Shown here one piece after another: positions 1-5,770 of a DNA stretch of 5,770 nt. Both the position numbers and the translations under genes were made by a program. The notes beneath the pieces were generated by a model. That model made no database searches. It had not been told where the DNA came from and was given only the letters and a program-made list of their open reading frames with translations. The DNA lies in the NCBI GenBank assembly GCA_937890575.1, contig CALADZ010000065.1, positions 1-5,770 on the forward strand, read 5' to 3'. How positions within the stretch are numbered: the first letter of the stretch is position 1; the number at the start of each line of letters is the position of its first letter. Origin of the DNA: MAG-120531 sp002378585. Lineage in GTDB: Bacteria > Bacteroidota > Bacteroidia > Flavobacteriales > Flavobacteriaceae.

Positions 1-923
1 AGCTGGCCCTATCTTCAAAATTGGTCGATACCGTGCTGGCTCATGATATTGAATTACTGCATGTGCATTACGCTATTCCACATGCCTATGCGGGATATAT
101 GGCTCAGCAAATGCTCCGGGAGCACGGAAAAAATATTCCGATGGTGACCACCTTACACGGTACGGATATCACCTTGGTGGGTCAACACCCATTCTACAAG
201 CCGGCTGTGCAATTCAGCATCAATCAGTCCAATGTGGTTACATCAGTTTCCGCAGATTTAAAGAAGAAAACCAACGAACTGTTTCAACTGGATAAAGAAA
301 TCAGTGTGGTGCCCAATTTTATCGATGCCTCAAAATATGTATTTCCGCCAACTGATTGTCAACGCACCTTAATTGCCAAGGATTCAGAGCGCGTGATTAC
401 CCACATATCTAATTTTAGACCCGTTAAATGTATTCCCGATGTTATAGAGGTTTTTGATCGAATACAGCGAGAAATCCCGGCTAAGCTAATGATGGTAGGC
501 GATGGTCCAGAGCGAGAAAATGCGGAGCGACTTTGTGAAGAAAAAGGTATTTCAGACCGTGTAATATTTCTGGGTAACTCCAATGAAATAGATCGAATTT
601 TGTGTTTTTCAGATTTGTTTTTACTGCCTTCGATTTCGGAGAGTTTTGGATTAGCCGCCTTAGAGGCAATGATCAACCGAACTCCGGTAGTCTCCAGTGA
701 TACGGGTGGTATACCAGAGGTGAACCTACATGGAGTGACCGGATATTTGTGCTCCGTAGGGGATGTGGCCTCCATGGCCAAGTACAGTATTGATTTGCTT
801 TCGGATAGCGAATTGCTGGAAAAATTTAAGGCCCAAGCGTATGCTCAGGCCTTAACGTTCGATATTCAAAAAGTGGTGCCCCAGTACGAAGCTGTTTATG
901 CTTGCGCGATGGCGTCCGTTTAG
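1..923 (+). CDS. bshA: N-acetyl-alpha-D-glucosaminyl L-malate synthase BshA, 5'-truncated by the window edge
   Basis: A cytoplasmic GT-B, family 4 glycosyltransferase. BshA moves GlcNAc from UDP-GlcNAc to L-malate, the first step of bacillithiol synthesis. The frame is open from base 3 (reading LALSSKLVDT), so the TTG at 21 is an internal codon and the true start is off the window; about 306 residues are visible against roughly 375-385 for the family. Numbered from the TTG, BshA-like landmarks are HVHYAIPHAYAGYM (14-27), TTLHGTDITLVG (43-54), FSINQS (65-70), HISNFRPVK (128-136), VGDGPE (159-164) and the EX7E motif in ESFGLAALE (207-215), followed by the sugar-nucleotide loop SSDTGGIPEV (225-234). 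Slight oddities: Cys137 follows VK where I expect Arg, and the loop after the EX7E motif reads MINRTPV rather than the usual MACGVPV; Arg133, Lys136 and both Glu are kept, so it is probably active. The convergent neighbour on the other strand is not part of this pathway. Family call is firm; the specific BshA call rests on recalled motif similarity. Confidence 0.93.
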   Translation, partial: LALSSKLVDTVLAHDIELLHVHYAIPHAYAGYMAQQMLREHGKNIPMVTTLHGTDITLVGQHPFYKPAVQFSINQSNVVTSVSADLKKKTNELFQLDKEISVVPNFIDASKYVFPPTDCQRTLIAKDSERVITHISNFRPVKCIPDVIEVFDRIQREIPAKLMMVGDGPERENAERLCEEKGISDRVIFLGNSNEIDRILCFSDLFLLPSISESFGLAALEAMINRTPVVSSDTGGIPEVNLHGVTGYLCSVGDVASMAKYSIDLLSDSELLEKFKAQAYAQALTFDIQKVVPQYEAVYACAMASV

Positions 924-2252
924 TTACTTTTTTCCAATTTGGTAGTACGCAAATCCCATCTTGGTCAACACCTTTTCATTGTATTGATTTCTACCGTCAA
1001 AAATGACGGGTTCGTTAAGTGATTCTTTGATTTGTTCAAAATCTGGTGACCTAAAGGTTTTCCATTCTGTGAGCAAAATAAGTGCATCTGCCCCGTGAAC
1101 CGCTTCGTATTTTTGATCTACGTAAGAAACTCCGGCCAAATCTTTTAGGTAATGTTCTTTAGCTTCATTCATGGCCTTGGGGTCAAATGCCGTGACTGAT
1201 GCACCTCGTTTAACCAATTCCTGAATGATATAGATAGCAGGCGCCTCGCGCATATCATCAGTCTCTGGCTTAAAGGCCAATCCCCAGACCGCAAAACGTT
1301 TGCCGCTTAAATCTTCCCCAAAATGAGCCACTACCTTTTGAGCGATGCGCAGTTTTTGTTGGTCGTTTACCTGTTCGACAGCTTGAATAATTTGCGGCTC
1401 GTAGCCATAAGAAAGCGCTGTTTTTTGCAAGGCTTTTACATCCTTGGGAAAACAAGACCCCCCATAGCCGCAACCAGGGTAAATAAAGCTGTATCCAATC
1501 CGGCTGTCTGATCCGATGCCCACACGGACTTTGTTCACATCAGCACCTACCAATTCGCAGATATTGGCCACTTCGTTCATAAAAGAGATTTTGGTAGCCA
1601 GCATGGCGTTGGCTACGTACTTGGTCATTTCCGCTGAACGAACATCCATAGTGATCATTCGGTCCATATTGGTTCTAAAGAACGGAGCATAGAGCTCTTT
1701 CATCACCTCTAAGGCCTCTGGGTCATCTCCACCAATCACCACGCGATCCGGTTTCATGAAATCAGCAATAGCGTCCCCTTCTTTTAAGAATTCCGGATTG
1801 GAGAGTACATGAAAGTCGATGCTTAGTCTGCGTTTGTCTAAAGCGGCCTGAATGGTCTGACGTACTTGGTCCGCTGTACCTACAGGAACTGTAGACTTGT
1901 CAACGACCAATAAGGGGTGTGTCATGTGATCTCCAATCGTTTGGGCTACTTGCAACACGTATTTAAGATCTGCGGAACCATCTTCACCCATGGGGGTACC
2001 CACGGCGATAAAGGCGATATCAGTGTCGTTCAGTTTGCTCGCTAAATCCGTGGAAAAGGTCAGGTTTCCATTGGCGGTATTGCGCAACACCATCGCTTCT
2101 AATCCAGGCTCATAAATCGGAATAATTCCATTTTTAAGTCCTTCGATTTTCTTTTGATCGACATCGATGCAGCACACGGTATTGCCCATTTCTGCGAAAC
2201 AAGTTCCGCTGACCAGCCCAACATAGCCAGTTCCCACTACAGTTATTTTCAT
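924..2252 (-). CDS. ugd: UDP-glucose 6-dehydrogenase
   Basis: A cytoplasmic enzyme that oxidises UDP-glucose to UDP-glucuronate with two NAD+. The 442 residues match the usual 430-450 length. Visible features: N-terminal Rossmann motif VGTGYVG (6-12), the Asp30 that typically sets NAD preference, AVGTP (83-87), the KSTVPVGT stretch (119-126), NPEFLKEG (152-159), the central helix with TKYVANAMLATK (210-221) carrying the conserved Lys211 and Asn215, and the catalytic cysteine motif GCGYGGSCFPKD (260-271) with Cys267 and Asp271. The C-terminal UDP-binding Rossmann domain has VWGLAFKPETDDMREAP (322-338) and FDGRNQY (418-424). The ATG overlaps the upstream epimerase stop as ATGA, and its leader is A-rich with no Shine-Dalgarno, as is usual in Bacteroidota, so expression is likely coupled to the epimerase. 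The TAA stop (924-926) touches the convergent bshA stop. A UDP-ManNAc or GDP-mannose dehydrogenase is the alternative, but the motif set and the epimerase partner favour UDP-glucose. Confidence 0.95.
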   Translation of the reverse strand: MKITVVGTGYVGLVSGTCFAEMGNTVCCIDVDQKKIEGLKNGIIPIYEPGLEAMVLRNTANGNLTFSTDLASKLNDTDIAFIAVGTPMGEDGSADLKYVLQVAQTIGDHMTHPLLVVDKSTVPVGTADQVRQTIQAALDKRRLSIDFHVLSNPEFLKEGDAIADFMKPDRVVIGGDDPEALEVMKELYAPFFRTNMDRMITMDVRSAEMTKYVANAMLATKISFMNEVANICELVGADVNKVRVGIGSDSRIGYSFIYPGCGYGGSCFPKDVKALQKTALSYGYEPQIIQAVEQVNDQQKLRIAQKVVAHFGEDLSGKRFAVWGLAFKPETDDMREAPAIYIIQELVKRGASVTAFDPKAMNEAKEHYLKDLAGVSYVDQKYEAVHGADALILLTEWKTFRSPDFEQIKESLNEPVIFDGRNQYNEKVLTKMGFAYYQIGKK

Positions 2253-2267
2253 AGGTTGTTATTTTTT
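2249..2267 (-). promoter_or_regulatory. ATGA stop/start overlap with A-rich leader (translational coupling)
   Basis: On the minus strand the dehydrogenase ATG (2252-2250) and the epimerase TGA (2251-2249) share bases in an ATGA. The bases just upstream, which also encode the epimerase C-terminal QKNNNL, are A-rich (an A run followed by ATAACAACCT) and contain no GGAGG-like site. This arrangement suggests ribosome re-initiation or coupling; the overlap is seen directly, the coupling is inferred. Confidence 0.7.
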
Positions 2268-3274
2268 TGTGTATAGATTTGGTACCAACGAACAAACTCA
2301 CCAATTCCGTAGGAGAGGGGCGTTGTTGGTTGGTATTGATAATCGTTCATCAGGGGTGTGGTATCTGCCCAAGTGCGCACCACATCTCCGGGCTGCATGG
2401 GTAGGTAGTTCTTGATGGCCTTTTGGTTCATTTCAGTCTCCAAAATTTCGATGAATGCTGAAAGCGAAACCGGTTGATTGTTGCCTATGTTGTACAAGGC
2501 ATATTTATTGCGCTGGGGCACATCGACAGGATTTTTGATCAGTGTAGCACAGACACCTTGTGCGATATCTACTACATAAGTAAAGTCTCGCTCCATGACC
2601 CCGTGATTAAATACGTTGATCGGTTGTTGATTTTTGATGGCTTTGGCAAATAACATAGGAGCCATATCAGGTCGTCCCCAAGGTCCATAGACAGTGAAAA
2701 ACCTTAACCCTGTGGTGTACAGGCCAAATAAATGAGCGTAGGTATAGGCCATCAATTCATTGCTTTTTTTGGTGGCCGCGTATAAACTAATCGGTTGATC
2801 CACTTGCGCATCAGTGGTAAAGGGCACCTGATCACTCATGCCGTATACGCTAGAGCTACTGGCGTATACCAGGTGGTGTATGTGGTTGTGGCGGCACGCT
2901 TCTAGTATATGGAGAAATCCTACTAGATTGCTTTGTGCATAAACCAAGGGGTTTTCCAGACTGTAACGAACTCCTGCTTGAGCGGCCAGATGACACACAG
3001 CATCAAACTGGTGCTGGGCAAATACGGCGTTGATTTGCTCCTGGACGTCTATGCGTACCAAGGCAAAATTGAATCCATTTTCTCCCGGATAATATTTTCC
3101 CGATTCAAAGGGCTGGTCCAAAACGCCGAGTTCCCCCAAACGGTCCCGCTTGAGTTGTGGATCGTAGTAGTCGTTTAGATCATCAATACCCACCACCTCA
3201 ACGCCTTGTTGGAGCAAAGCTTTGGCTACATAAAATCCGATAAATCCGGCTGCTCCGGTGAGGAGTACTTTCAT
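2249..3274 (-). CDS. UDP-glucuronate 4-epimerase (extended SDR, NAD-dependent)
   Basis: Likely interconverts UDP-glucuronate and UDP-galacturonate in the cytoplasm, using tightly bound NAD. The 341 residues start MKVLLTGAAGFIGF, with the NAD-binding GxxGxxG at Gly7, Gly10 and Gly13. Other motifs: IDDLNDYYDPQLK (30-42), HLAAQAGVRYS (95-105), the ASSSSVYG serine segment (138-145), catalytic YxxxK as Tyr165 and Lys169, RFFTVYGPWGRPDMAP (191-206), RDFTYVVDI (229-237) and MQPGDVVRTWAD (293-304). The PWGRPDMA and MQPGDV segments are typical of the CapI/LpsL-type UDP-glucuronate 4-epimerases rather than GalE. The frame is open further upstream to an ATG at 3322, but I chose 3274: it puts the Rossmann motif at the N-terminus, and the 16 extra codons would overlap a promoter. 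The stop TGA overlaps the ATG of ugd, whose product is this enzyme's substrate. Another UDP-hexuronate epimerase is possible; the partner gene makes the 4-epimerase most likely. Confidence 0.9.
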   Translation of the reverse strand: MKVLLTGAAGFIGFYVAKALLQQGVEVVGIDDLNDYYDPQLKRDRLGELGVLDQPFESGKYYPGENGFNFALVRIDVQEQINAVFAQHQFDAVCHLAAQAGVRYSLENPLVYAQSNLVGFLHILEACRHNHIHHLVYASSSSVYGMSDQVPFTTDAQVDQPISLYAATKKSNELMAYTYAHLFGLYTTGLRFFTVYGPWGRPDMAPMLFAKAIKNQQPINVFNHGVMERDFTYVVDIAQGVCATLIKNPVDVPQRNKYALYNIGNNQPVSLSAFIEILETEMNQKAIKNYLPMQPGDVVRTWADTTPLMNDYQYQPTTPLSYGIGEFVRWYQIYTQKNNNL

Positions 3275-3292
3275 GAATGCGCTGAATTTGGG

Positions 3293-3322
3293 CAAAAATA
3301 CAACCTTCTGTGCAGAATCCAA
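3293..3322 (-). promoter_or_regulatory. Bacteroidota-type promoter for the epimerase-ugd operon
   Basis: On the minus strand there is a TTG at 3322-3320, then 19 bases, then TATTTTTG at 3300-3293. This fits the known Bacteroidota primary sigma-factor consensus TTG-N17-23-TAnnTTTG exactly in both boxes and in spacing. Transcription would begin near 3285-3288, only about a dozen bases before the epimerase ATG at 3274, giving a short leader without Shine-Dalgarno. It supports the 3274 start and makes the operon independent of the surface-protein gene upstream. Found by eye, not by a scored motif search. Confidence 0.6.
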
Positions 3323-3374
3323 CCGCTTGGTGACTTAAGTATCCAAGCCAGGTGAGTAGTTTACCAATTCATGG

Positions 3375-3405
3375 AAAAACTCCGGTTGGTTACTTCCCAA
3401 ACCAA
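3375..3405 (-). terminator. Weak candidate terminator after the surface-protein gene
   Basis: On the minus strand, about 45 bases past the stop at 3451, TTGGTT (3405-3400) can pair with AACCAA (3391-3386) across an 8-base loop. Six bases (CCGGAG) then separate the stem from a run of five T (3379-3375). The stem is short and the T run is displaced, so this is a weak intrinsic terminator at best. It is the only hairpin-plus-T arrangement I found in the 3275-3450 gap. Confidence 0.25.
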
Positions 3406-3450
3406 AAGTAATTACACCTAAAATCCATAAAAGTTTTTATAAATGCTTTA

Positions 3451-5770
3451 TTAGTTCTTGATGATTTTATGAGTCGTCTTAATCGTTTTTCCATCTAAAA
3501 CAAAGAAATATATACCTGTTATAAAACGAGAAATATCAGCTTCAATTACTCTTGAACTTGAAACTTCAAATGACTTACTGATAATATTTTGACTGTTTAT
3601 ATCATAAACATTAAGCGTCACAATATCATCAGTTCCACCAATGTATAATTGAACGATTCCGTCCGTTGGATTTGGATATGCCAAAATATCTTCACTTACA
3701 AATATCTCCTCAAAATAGGTGCCCTGACAAGCTAATTCTGTTGAAATACTCAGATAATTCATTCCAGACTTTAAATCAAGGGATAAGTTCGACGCAGTAG
3801 TTTTTATTAATGCTCCATTTAAAAGGATGTTGTATGAGTTACTTCCTTTAAGACTAAGGTTCACATACCTATTGACTAAATCTATTTTAGCAGTGGTAGT
3901 CAATGGATCGGGCTCACTAACGGTTACCGAAAAACATTGACTATATGAATCAACACCGGCTATGGTGAAACAAACGTCATAAATATCAGCGCCCAAACCT
4001 GATATATTTGCCATAAAATTGTTATTGGCATTTAAGGCTATGGATGTTTGACCTGATATAGATGCCGTGTACGAGTATTCCTGATTTTGCGCAGATAAAC
4101 TAATTGAACCATTTTCAGAGCCTTCACAAGTAGAAGATGTTACAGCAACTCTAAAATTATTTGCAGGTAGTACGAATATTTCACAGCCACCTGCATTAAC
4201 ATTCAATCCTAATGATGTGTTAGGACACTGATCAGAAATATCTAAAACACCATCATTATCATCATCCGTGTCTACACAATCTGGAACACTATCTCCATCT
4301 GTATCTAAAGACATAGAAGAGGCTAATAAAGGATCAGAGCCACAGGCTATTTCGTCTGTGTCTAATTGACCATCCCCGTCATCATCCGTATCTGCATTGT
4401 TTCCAATGCCGTCTGCATCTGTGTCTAACCATTCTGTTGCGTCTAGAGGAAAAGCATCGTTTGTGTCTGGTACGCTGTCATTATCATCATCCGTATCAAT
4501 CTCATCTCCAAGTCCATCTCCATCGGTATCTAATTGGTTGGCATTAGGAGTATTAGGCGCATTATCGCAGACATCTCCCACACCGTCTGCGTCTGCATCT
4601 GCTTGGTCTGCATTGGCTGTAGTGGGACAGTTGTCTATGGAGTTATTTACCCCATCTCCATCTGCATCTGGCTCTACTAATTTAAAAGTATTATTAGAGA
4701 CTTGTGTTTGTATGCGGTTTCCTTTTAAGTCATAAATAGTACTAGTAGCGGTGGCTGTAATTACATAAGCTTCATTGCCACTAGGTATTATTCCCCCAAG
4801 ATTAAGCGTGGCTCTTATTTTTGTTTCCCCACCAACCAGTGCGTTTCCGCTAGTAGCAGTTAAACTACTTATATTCAAATCTAAATTACCTCCTTGCGTT
4901 TGAGAAATTATATTTTCTAAAGAAGAGGCTATTATTGGCGCAGAACCAAGAGCATCGCCGTATACGGCTTCATTGAAAGTAATGTCTACAAACCTATTGT
5001 TTTCATCTACGCTAATAGATGTGATTAAAGGCCCTACTTGATCATTTAACAGAACAGTACTGCGCTGTGTTCTTGCAAAGTCTACTGCGCTACCGCTAGC
5101 ATCTACAATGTTATTATTGGTAGTTATTGTTAAAATTTCAGAACCATTTGGTGGCGTAGACAAACTAAATGTAAGTGAGTATACATTTGAGCTTTGCAAC
5201 ACAGCAGAAGGAATAGAGCTAGATAAGGTGCCCACACCGCCGCTTAAACTTAAAGCGTAATTTGTAGCTAATTCAGCATTTGTCATGGCTTCACTAAAAG
5301 TAATGGTCACCACTGTATTATCTGAATTCACAGACGTTTGAGTAATAGTAGGCAACTGATTATTTAAAGTAAGCGTTGAACTCACATGAGCGGTAAGAGA
5401 CGCGTTACCAACAAGATCATAAATAGCCGTATTTGAACTAGGTTTTATGGTAAGGACTTCTGTTCCATTTGGTGATCCCAAAAGGCTTATTCCTAAAAGA
5501 TATGAAGTACTAGAGGCTCCTTTAGAAATAGAGGTAGGGGTAGTGCTAGATAATGTGGCGTTCCCTCCTGATAATGAATACACAAAATCTGATACCTCTA
5601 GGGCCCCATTTCCGCTCATAGAATTATAGACTTCTTCATTAAATACTATATTTATTAATGAATTTTCATAGTTTATAGTACTTGAAACTATTTGTGCAGG
5701 AACATTGTCTTTATTGGCTAAATTAAGTTCATTAAGCTTAACTCCGCTAACACTAGCAACTACTAGATTT
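3451..5770 (-). CDS. Large secreted, calcium-binding repeat protein with type IX sorting domain, N-terminus off the window
   Basis: A probable cell-surface or released protein exported by the type IX secretion system; molecular function unknown. The frame has no stop from 3453 to the window end, so the ATG at 5619 is an internal Met: the 50 codons before it (for example DNVPAQIVSSTINYEN) continue the first Ig-like module. About 772 residues are visible. From the N-terminal side: three Ig-like modules of about 105-120 residues (5709-4669), an Asp-rich thrombospondin type 3 block (4668-4180), a SprB-like module with two pairs of well-spaced Cys (about 4170-3910), a beta-rich linker, and a C-terminal sorting domain starting LAYPNPTDG and ending KIIKN (3684-3454). 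No enzyme domain is visible; any signal peptide or catalytic domain would lie beyond the right edge. The DNA is more AT-rich than the genes to the left. An adhesin or structural surface role is an inference from the domain types. Confidence 0.9.
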   Translation of the reverse strand, partial: NLVVASVSGVKLNELNLANKDNVPAQIVSSTINYENSLINIVFNEEVYNSMSGNGALEVSDFVYSLSGGNATLSSTTPTSISKGASSTSYLLGISLLGSPNGTEVLTIKPSSNTAIYDLVGNASLTAHVSSTLTLNNQLPTITQTSVNSDNTVVTITFSEAMTNAELATNYALSLSGGVGTLSSSIPSAVLQSSNVYSLTFSLSTPPNGSEILTITTNNNIVDASGSAVDFARTQRSTVLLNDQVGPLITSISVDENNRFVDITFNEAVYGDALGSAPIIASSLENIISQTQGGNLDLNISSLTATSGNALVGGETKIRATLNLGGIIPSGNEAYVITATATSTIYDLKGNRIQTQVSNNTFKLVEPDADGDGVNNSIDNCPTTANADQADADADGVGDVCDNAPNTPNANQLDTDGDGLGDEIDTDDDNDSVPDTNDAFPLDATEWLDTDADGIGNNADTDDDGDGQLDTDEIACGSDPLLASSMSLDTDGDSVPDCVDTDDDNDGVLDISDQCPNTSLGLNVNAGGCEIFVLPANNFRVAVTSSTCEGSENGSISLSAQNQEYSYTASISGQTSIALNANNNFMANISGLGADIYDVCFTIAGVDSYSQCFSVTVSEPDPLTTTAKIDLVNRYVNLSLKGSNSYNILLNGALIKTTASNLSLDLKSGMNYLSISTELACQGTYFEEIFVSEDILAYPNPTDGIVQLYIGGTDDIVTLNVYDINSQNIISKSFEVSSSRVIEADISRFITGIYFFVLDGKTIKTTHKIIKN
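3454..3684 (-). other. Type IX secretion system type A C-terminal sorting domain
   Basis: The last 77 residues begin with the hallmark LAYPNPTDGIVQL, continue with VTLNVYDINSQNI and the ISRFITGIYFFVLDG strand pair, and end in a basic tail (KTTHKIIKN). This order (YPNP, VYDxxGxx-like turn, LxxGxYF, basic end) is that of the type A sorting signal, which is cleaved when the protein crosses the outer membrane through the type IX translocon. It marks the protein as secreted or surface-attached and the organism as Bacteroidota. Confidence 0.93.
3910..4170 (-). other. SprB-like beta-sandwich module within the surface protein
   Basis: The stretch reads NFRVAVTSSTCEGSENGSISLSA, then YSYTASISG, then ISGLGADIYDVCFTI and a QCFSVTVSEPDPL ending (shown with gaps). 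The C-x-G-x-x-NGSI opening, the GxYxVC-like strand and the QCF strand are common in a module found just before the sorting domain of many flavobacterial secreted proteins, and resemble SprB repeats. Cysteines at 498, 550 and 562 (counted from the Met at 5619) could form a disulphide. The family assignment is from memory of the pattern. Confidence 0.5.
4180..4668 (-). repeat. Thrombospondin type 3 calcium-binding repeat block
   Basis: About 163 residues made of DxDxDG-type loops, including DADGDGVNNSIDNCP, DADADGVGDVCDNAP, DTDGDGLGDEIDTDDDND, DTDADGIGNNADTDDDGDG and DTDGDSVPDCVDTDDDNDG. Such repeats bind Ca2+ in a wound, disulphide-braced string; six Cys are present (residues 331, 351, 426, 448, 465 and 479, counted from the internal Met at 5619). 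At DNA level the block holds three exact copies of the 11-mer TCATCATCCGT (plus strand) at 4259-4269, 4379-4389 and 4484-4494, each encoding part of a TDDD segment. It probably acts as a rigid calcium-stabilised stalk between the Ig-like modules and the C-terminal region. Confidence 0.9.
4669..5709 (-). repeat. Three diverged Ig-like (SbsA/Big-type) protein modules
   Basis: Three consecutive modules, at about 5709-5350, 5349-5029 and 5028-4669, share an order of short motifs. Each opens with a strand ending in an acidic turn (VFNEEV, TFSEAM, TFNEAV). The first two then have a serine-rich YSLSGG or LSLSGG turn and an NGxExLTI strand; modules 1 and 3 carry IYDLxGN near the end. Modules 1 and 2 resemble each other more than module 3, which has an insertion of about 15 residues (around SAPIIASSLENII). 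This pattern resembles bacterial Ig-like domains found in surface proteins of Bacteroidota. The repeat is at protein level; the DNA copies are diverged. More copies may lie beyond the right edge. Confidence 0.7.

Noticed and set aside
359..781. A 140-residue minus-strand open frame inside bshA
   Set aside because: It lies wholly opposite a well-conserved gene and shows no recognisable domain; the composition is that of a shadow frame.
880..940. A possible bidirectional terminator at the bshA/ugd junction
   Set aside because: Only 3-4 base-pair stems can be drawn and they are not placed next to the T run at 928-933.
2933..3178. An 81-residue plus-strand open frame opposite the epimerase
   Set aside because: It lies within the conserved epimerase coding sequence, has no protein family resemblance and no promoter I can see.
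3403..3410. A second TAnnTTTG box (TACTTTTG on the minus strand) in the intergenic gap
   Set aside because: No TTG lies 17-23 bases upstream of it, and it sits in the weak terminator-like hairpin; a half match is expected by chance in AT-rich DNA.
3425..3445. An AT-only inverted repeat (ATAAA/TTTAT) just after the surface-protein stop
   Set aside because: Five A-T pairs with a tiny loop and no T run following; too weak to call a terminator.
4397..4735. A plus-strand open frame rich in Ser and Pro (SPSPSPSVS-like) opposite the calcium-binding block
   Set aside because: It is the antisense reading of the repeated GAT/GAC codons of the Asp-rich block; no start context or family signal supports a real gene.

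Overview
The window looks like chromosomal DNA from a member of the Bacteroidota, most likely a Flavobacteriia-type organism. Four things point there: a C-terminal sorting domain of the type IX secretion system (found in this phylum), a promoter matching the phylum's TTG / TAnnTTTG consensus, no Shine-Dalgarno sequence at the visible starts, and a bacillithiol-synthesis glycosyltransferase of the Bacteroidota/Firmicutes type. Genus cannot be decided from the sequence.

Layout. (1) Bases 1-923, plus strand: the C-terminal four fifths or so of BshA, the first enzyme of bacillithiol synthesis; its start lies left of the window. (2) Bases 924-3274, minus strand: a tight two-gene operon. The upstream gene (2249-3274) is a UDP-glucuronate 4-epimerase and the downstream gene (924-2252) is UDP-glucose 6-dehydrogenase; they overlap by 4 bases (ATGA). 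Together they would turn UDP-glucose into UDP-glucuronate and then UDP-galacturonate, precursors for surface polysaccharide. The dehydrogenase stop codon directly touches the bshA stop codon, with no spacer. (3) Bases 3275-3450: a 176-base intergenic stretch holding a good promoter for the operon and at most a weak terminator candidate. (4) Bases 3451-5770, minus strand: the C-terminal part of a large secreted protein. In order it has at least three Ig-like modules, an Asp-rich calcium-binding thrombospondin type 3 block, a SprB-like module and a type IX sorting domain. Its start lies right of the window.

How the parts relate. The epimerase/dehydrogenase pair is one metabolic unit. BshA is convergent to it and belongs to cytoplasmic thiol metabolism, so the link is only adjacency. 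The surface protein lies upstream on the same strand, but the operon has its own promoter and there is a clear drop in GC content between them, so it is probably an independent unit.

I see no RNA gene, insertion sequence, CRISPR array or new defence-like system. The points most worth checking are the zero-gap convergent stops, the promoter that fixes the epimerase start, and the modular, internally repeated surface protein.
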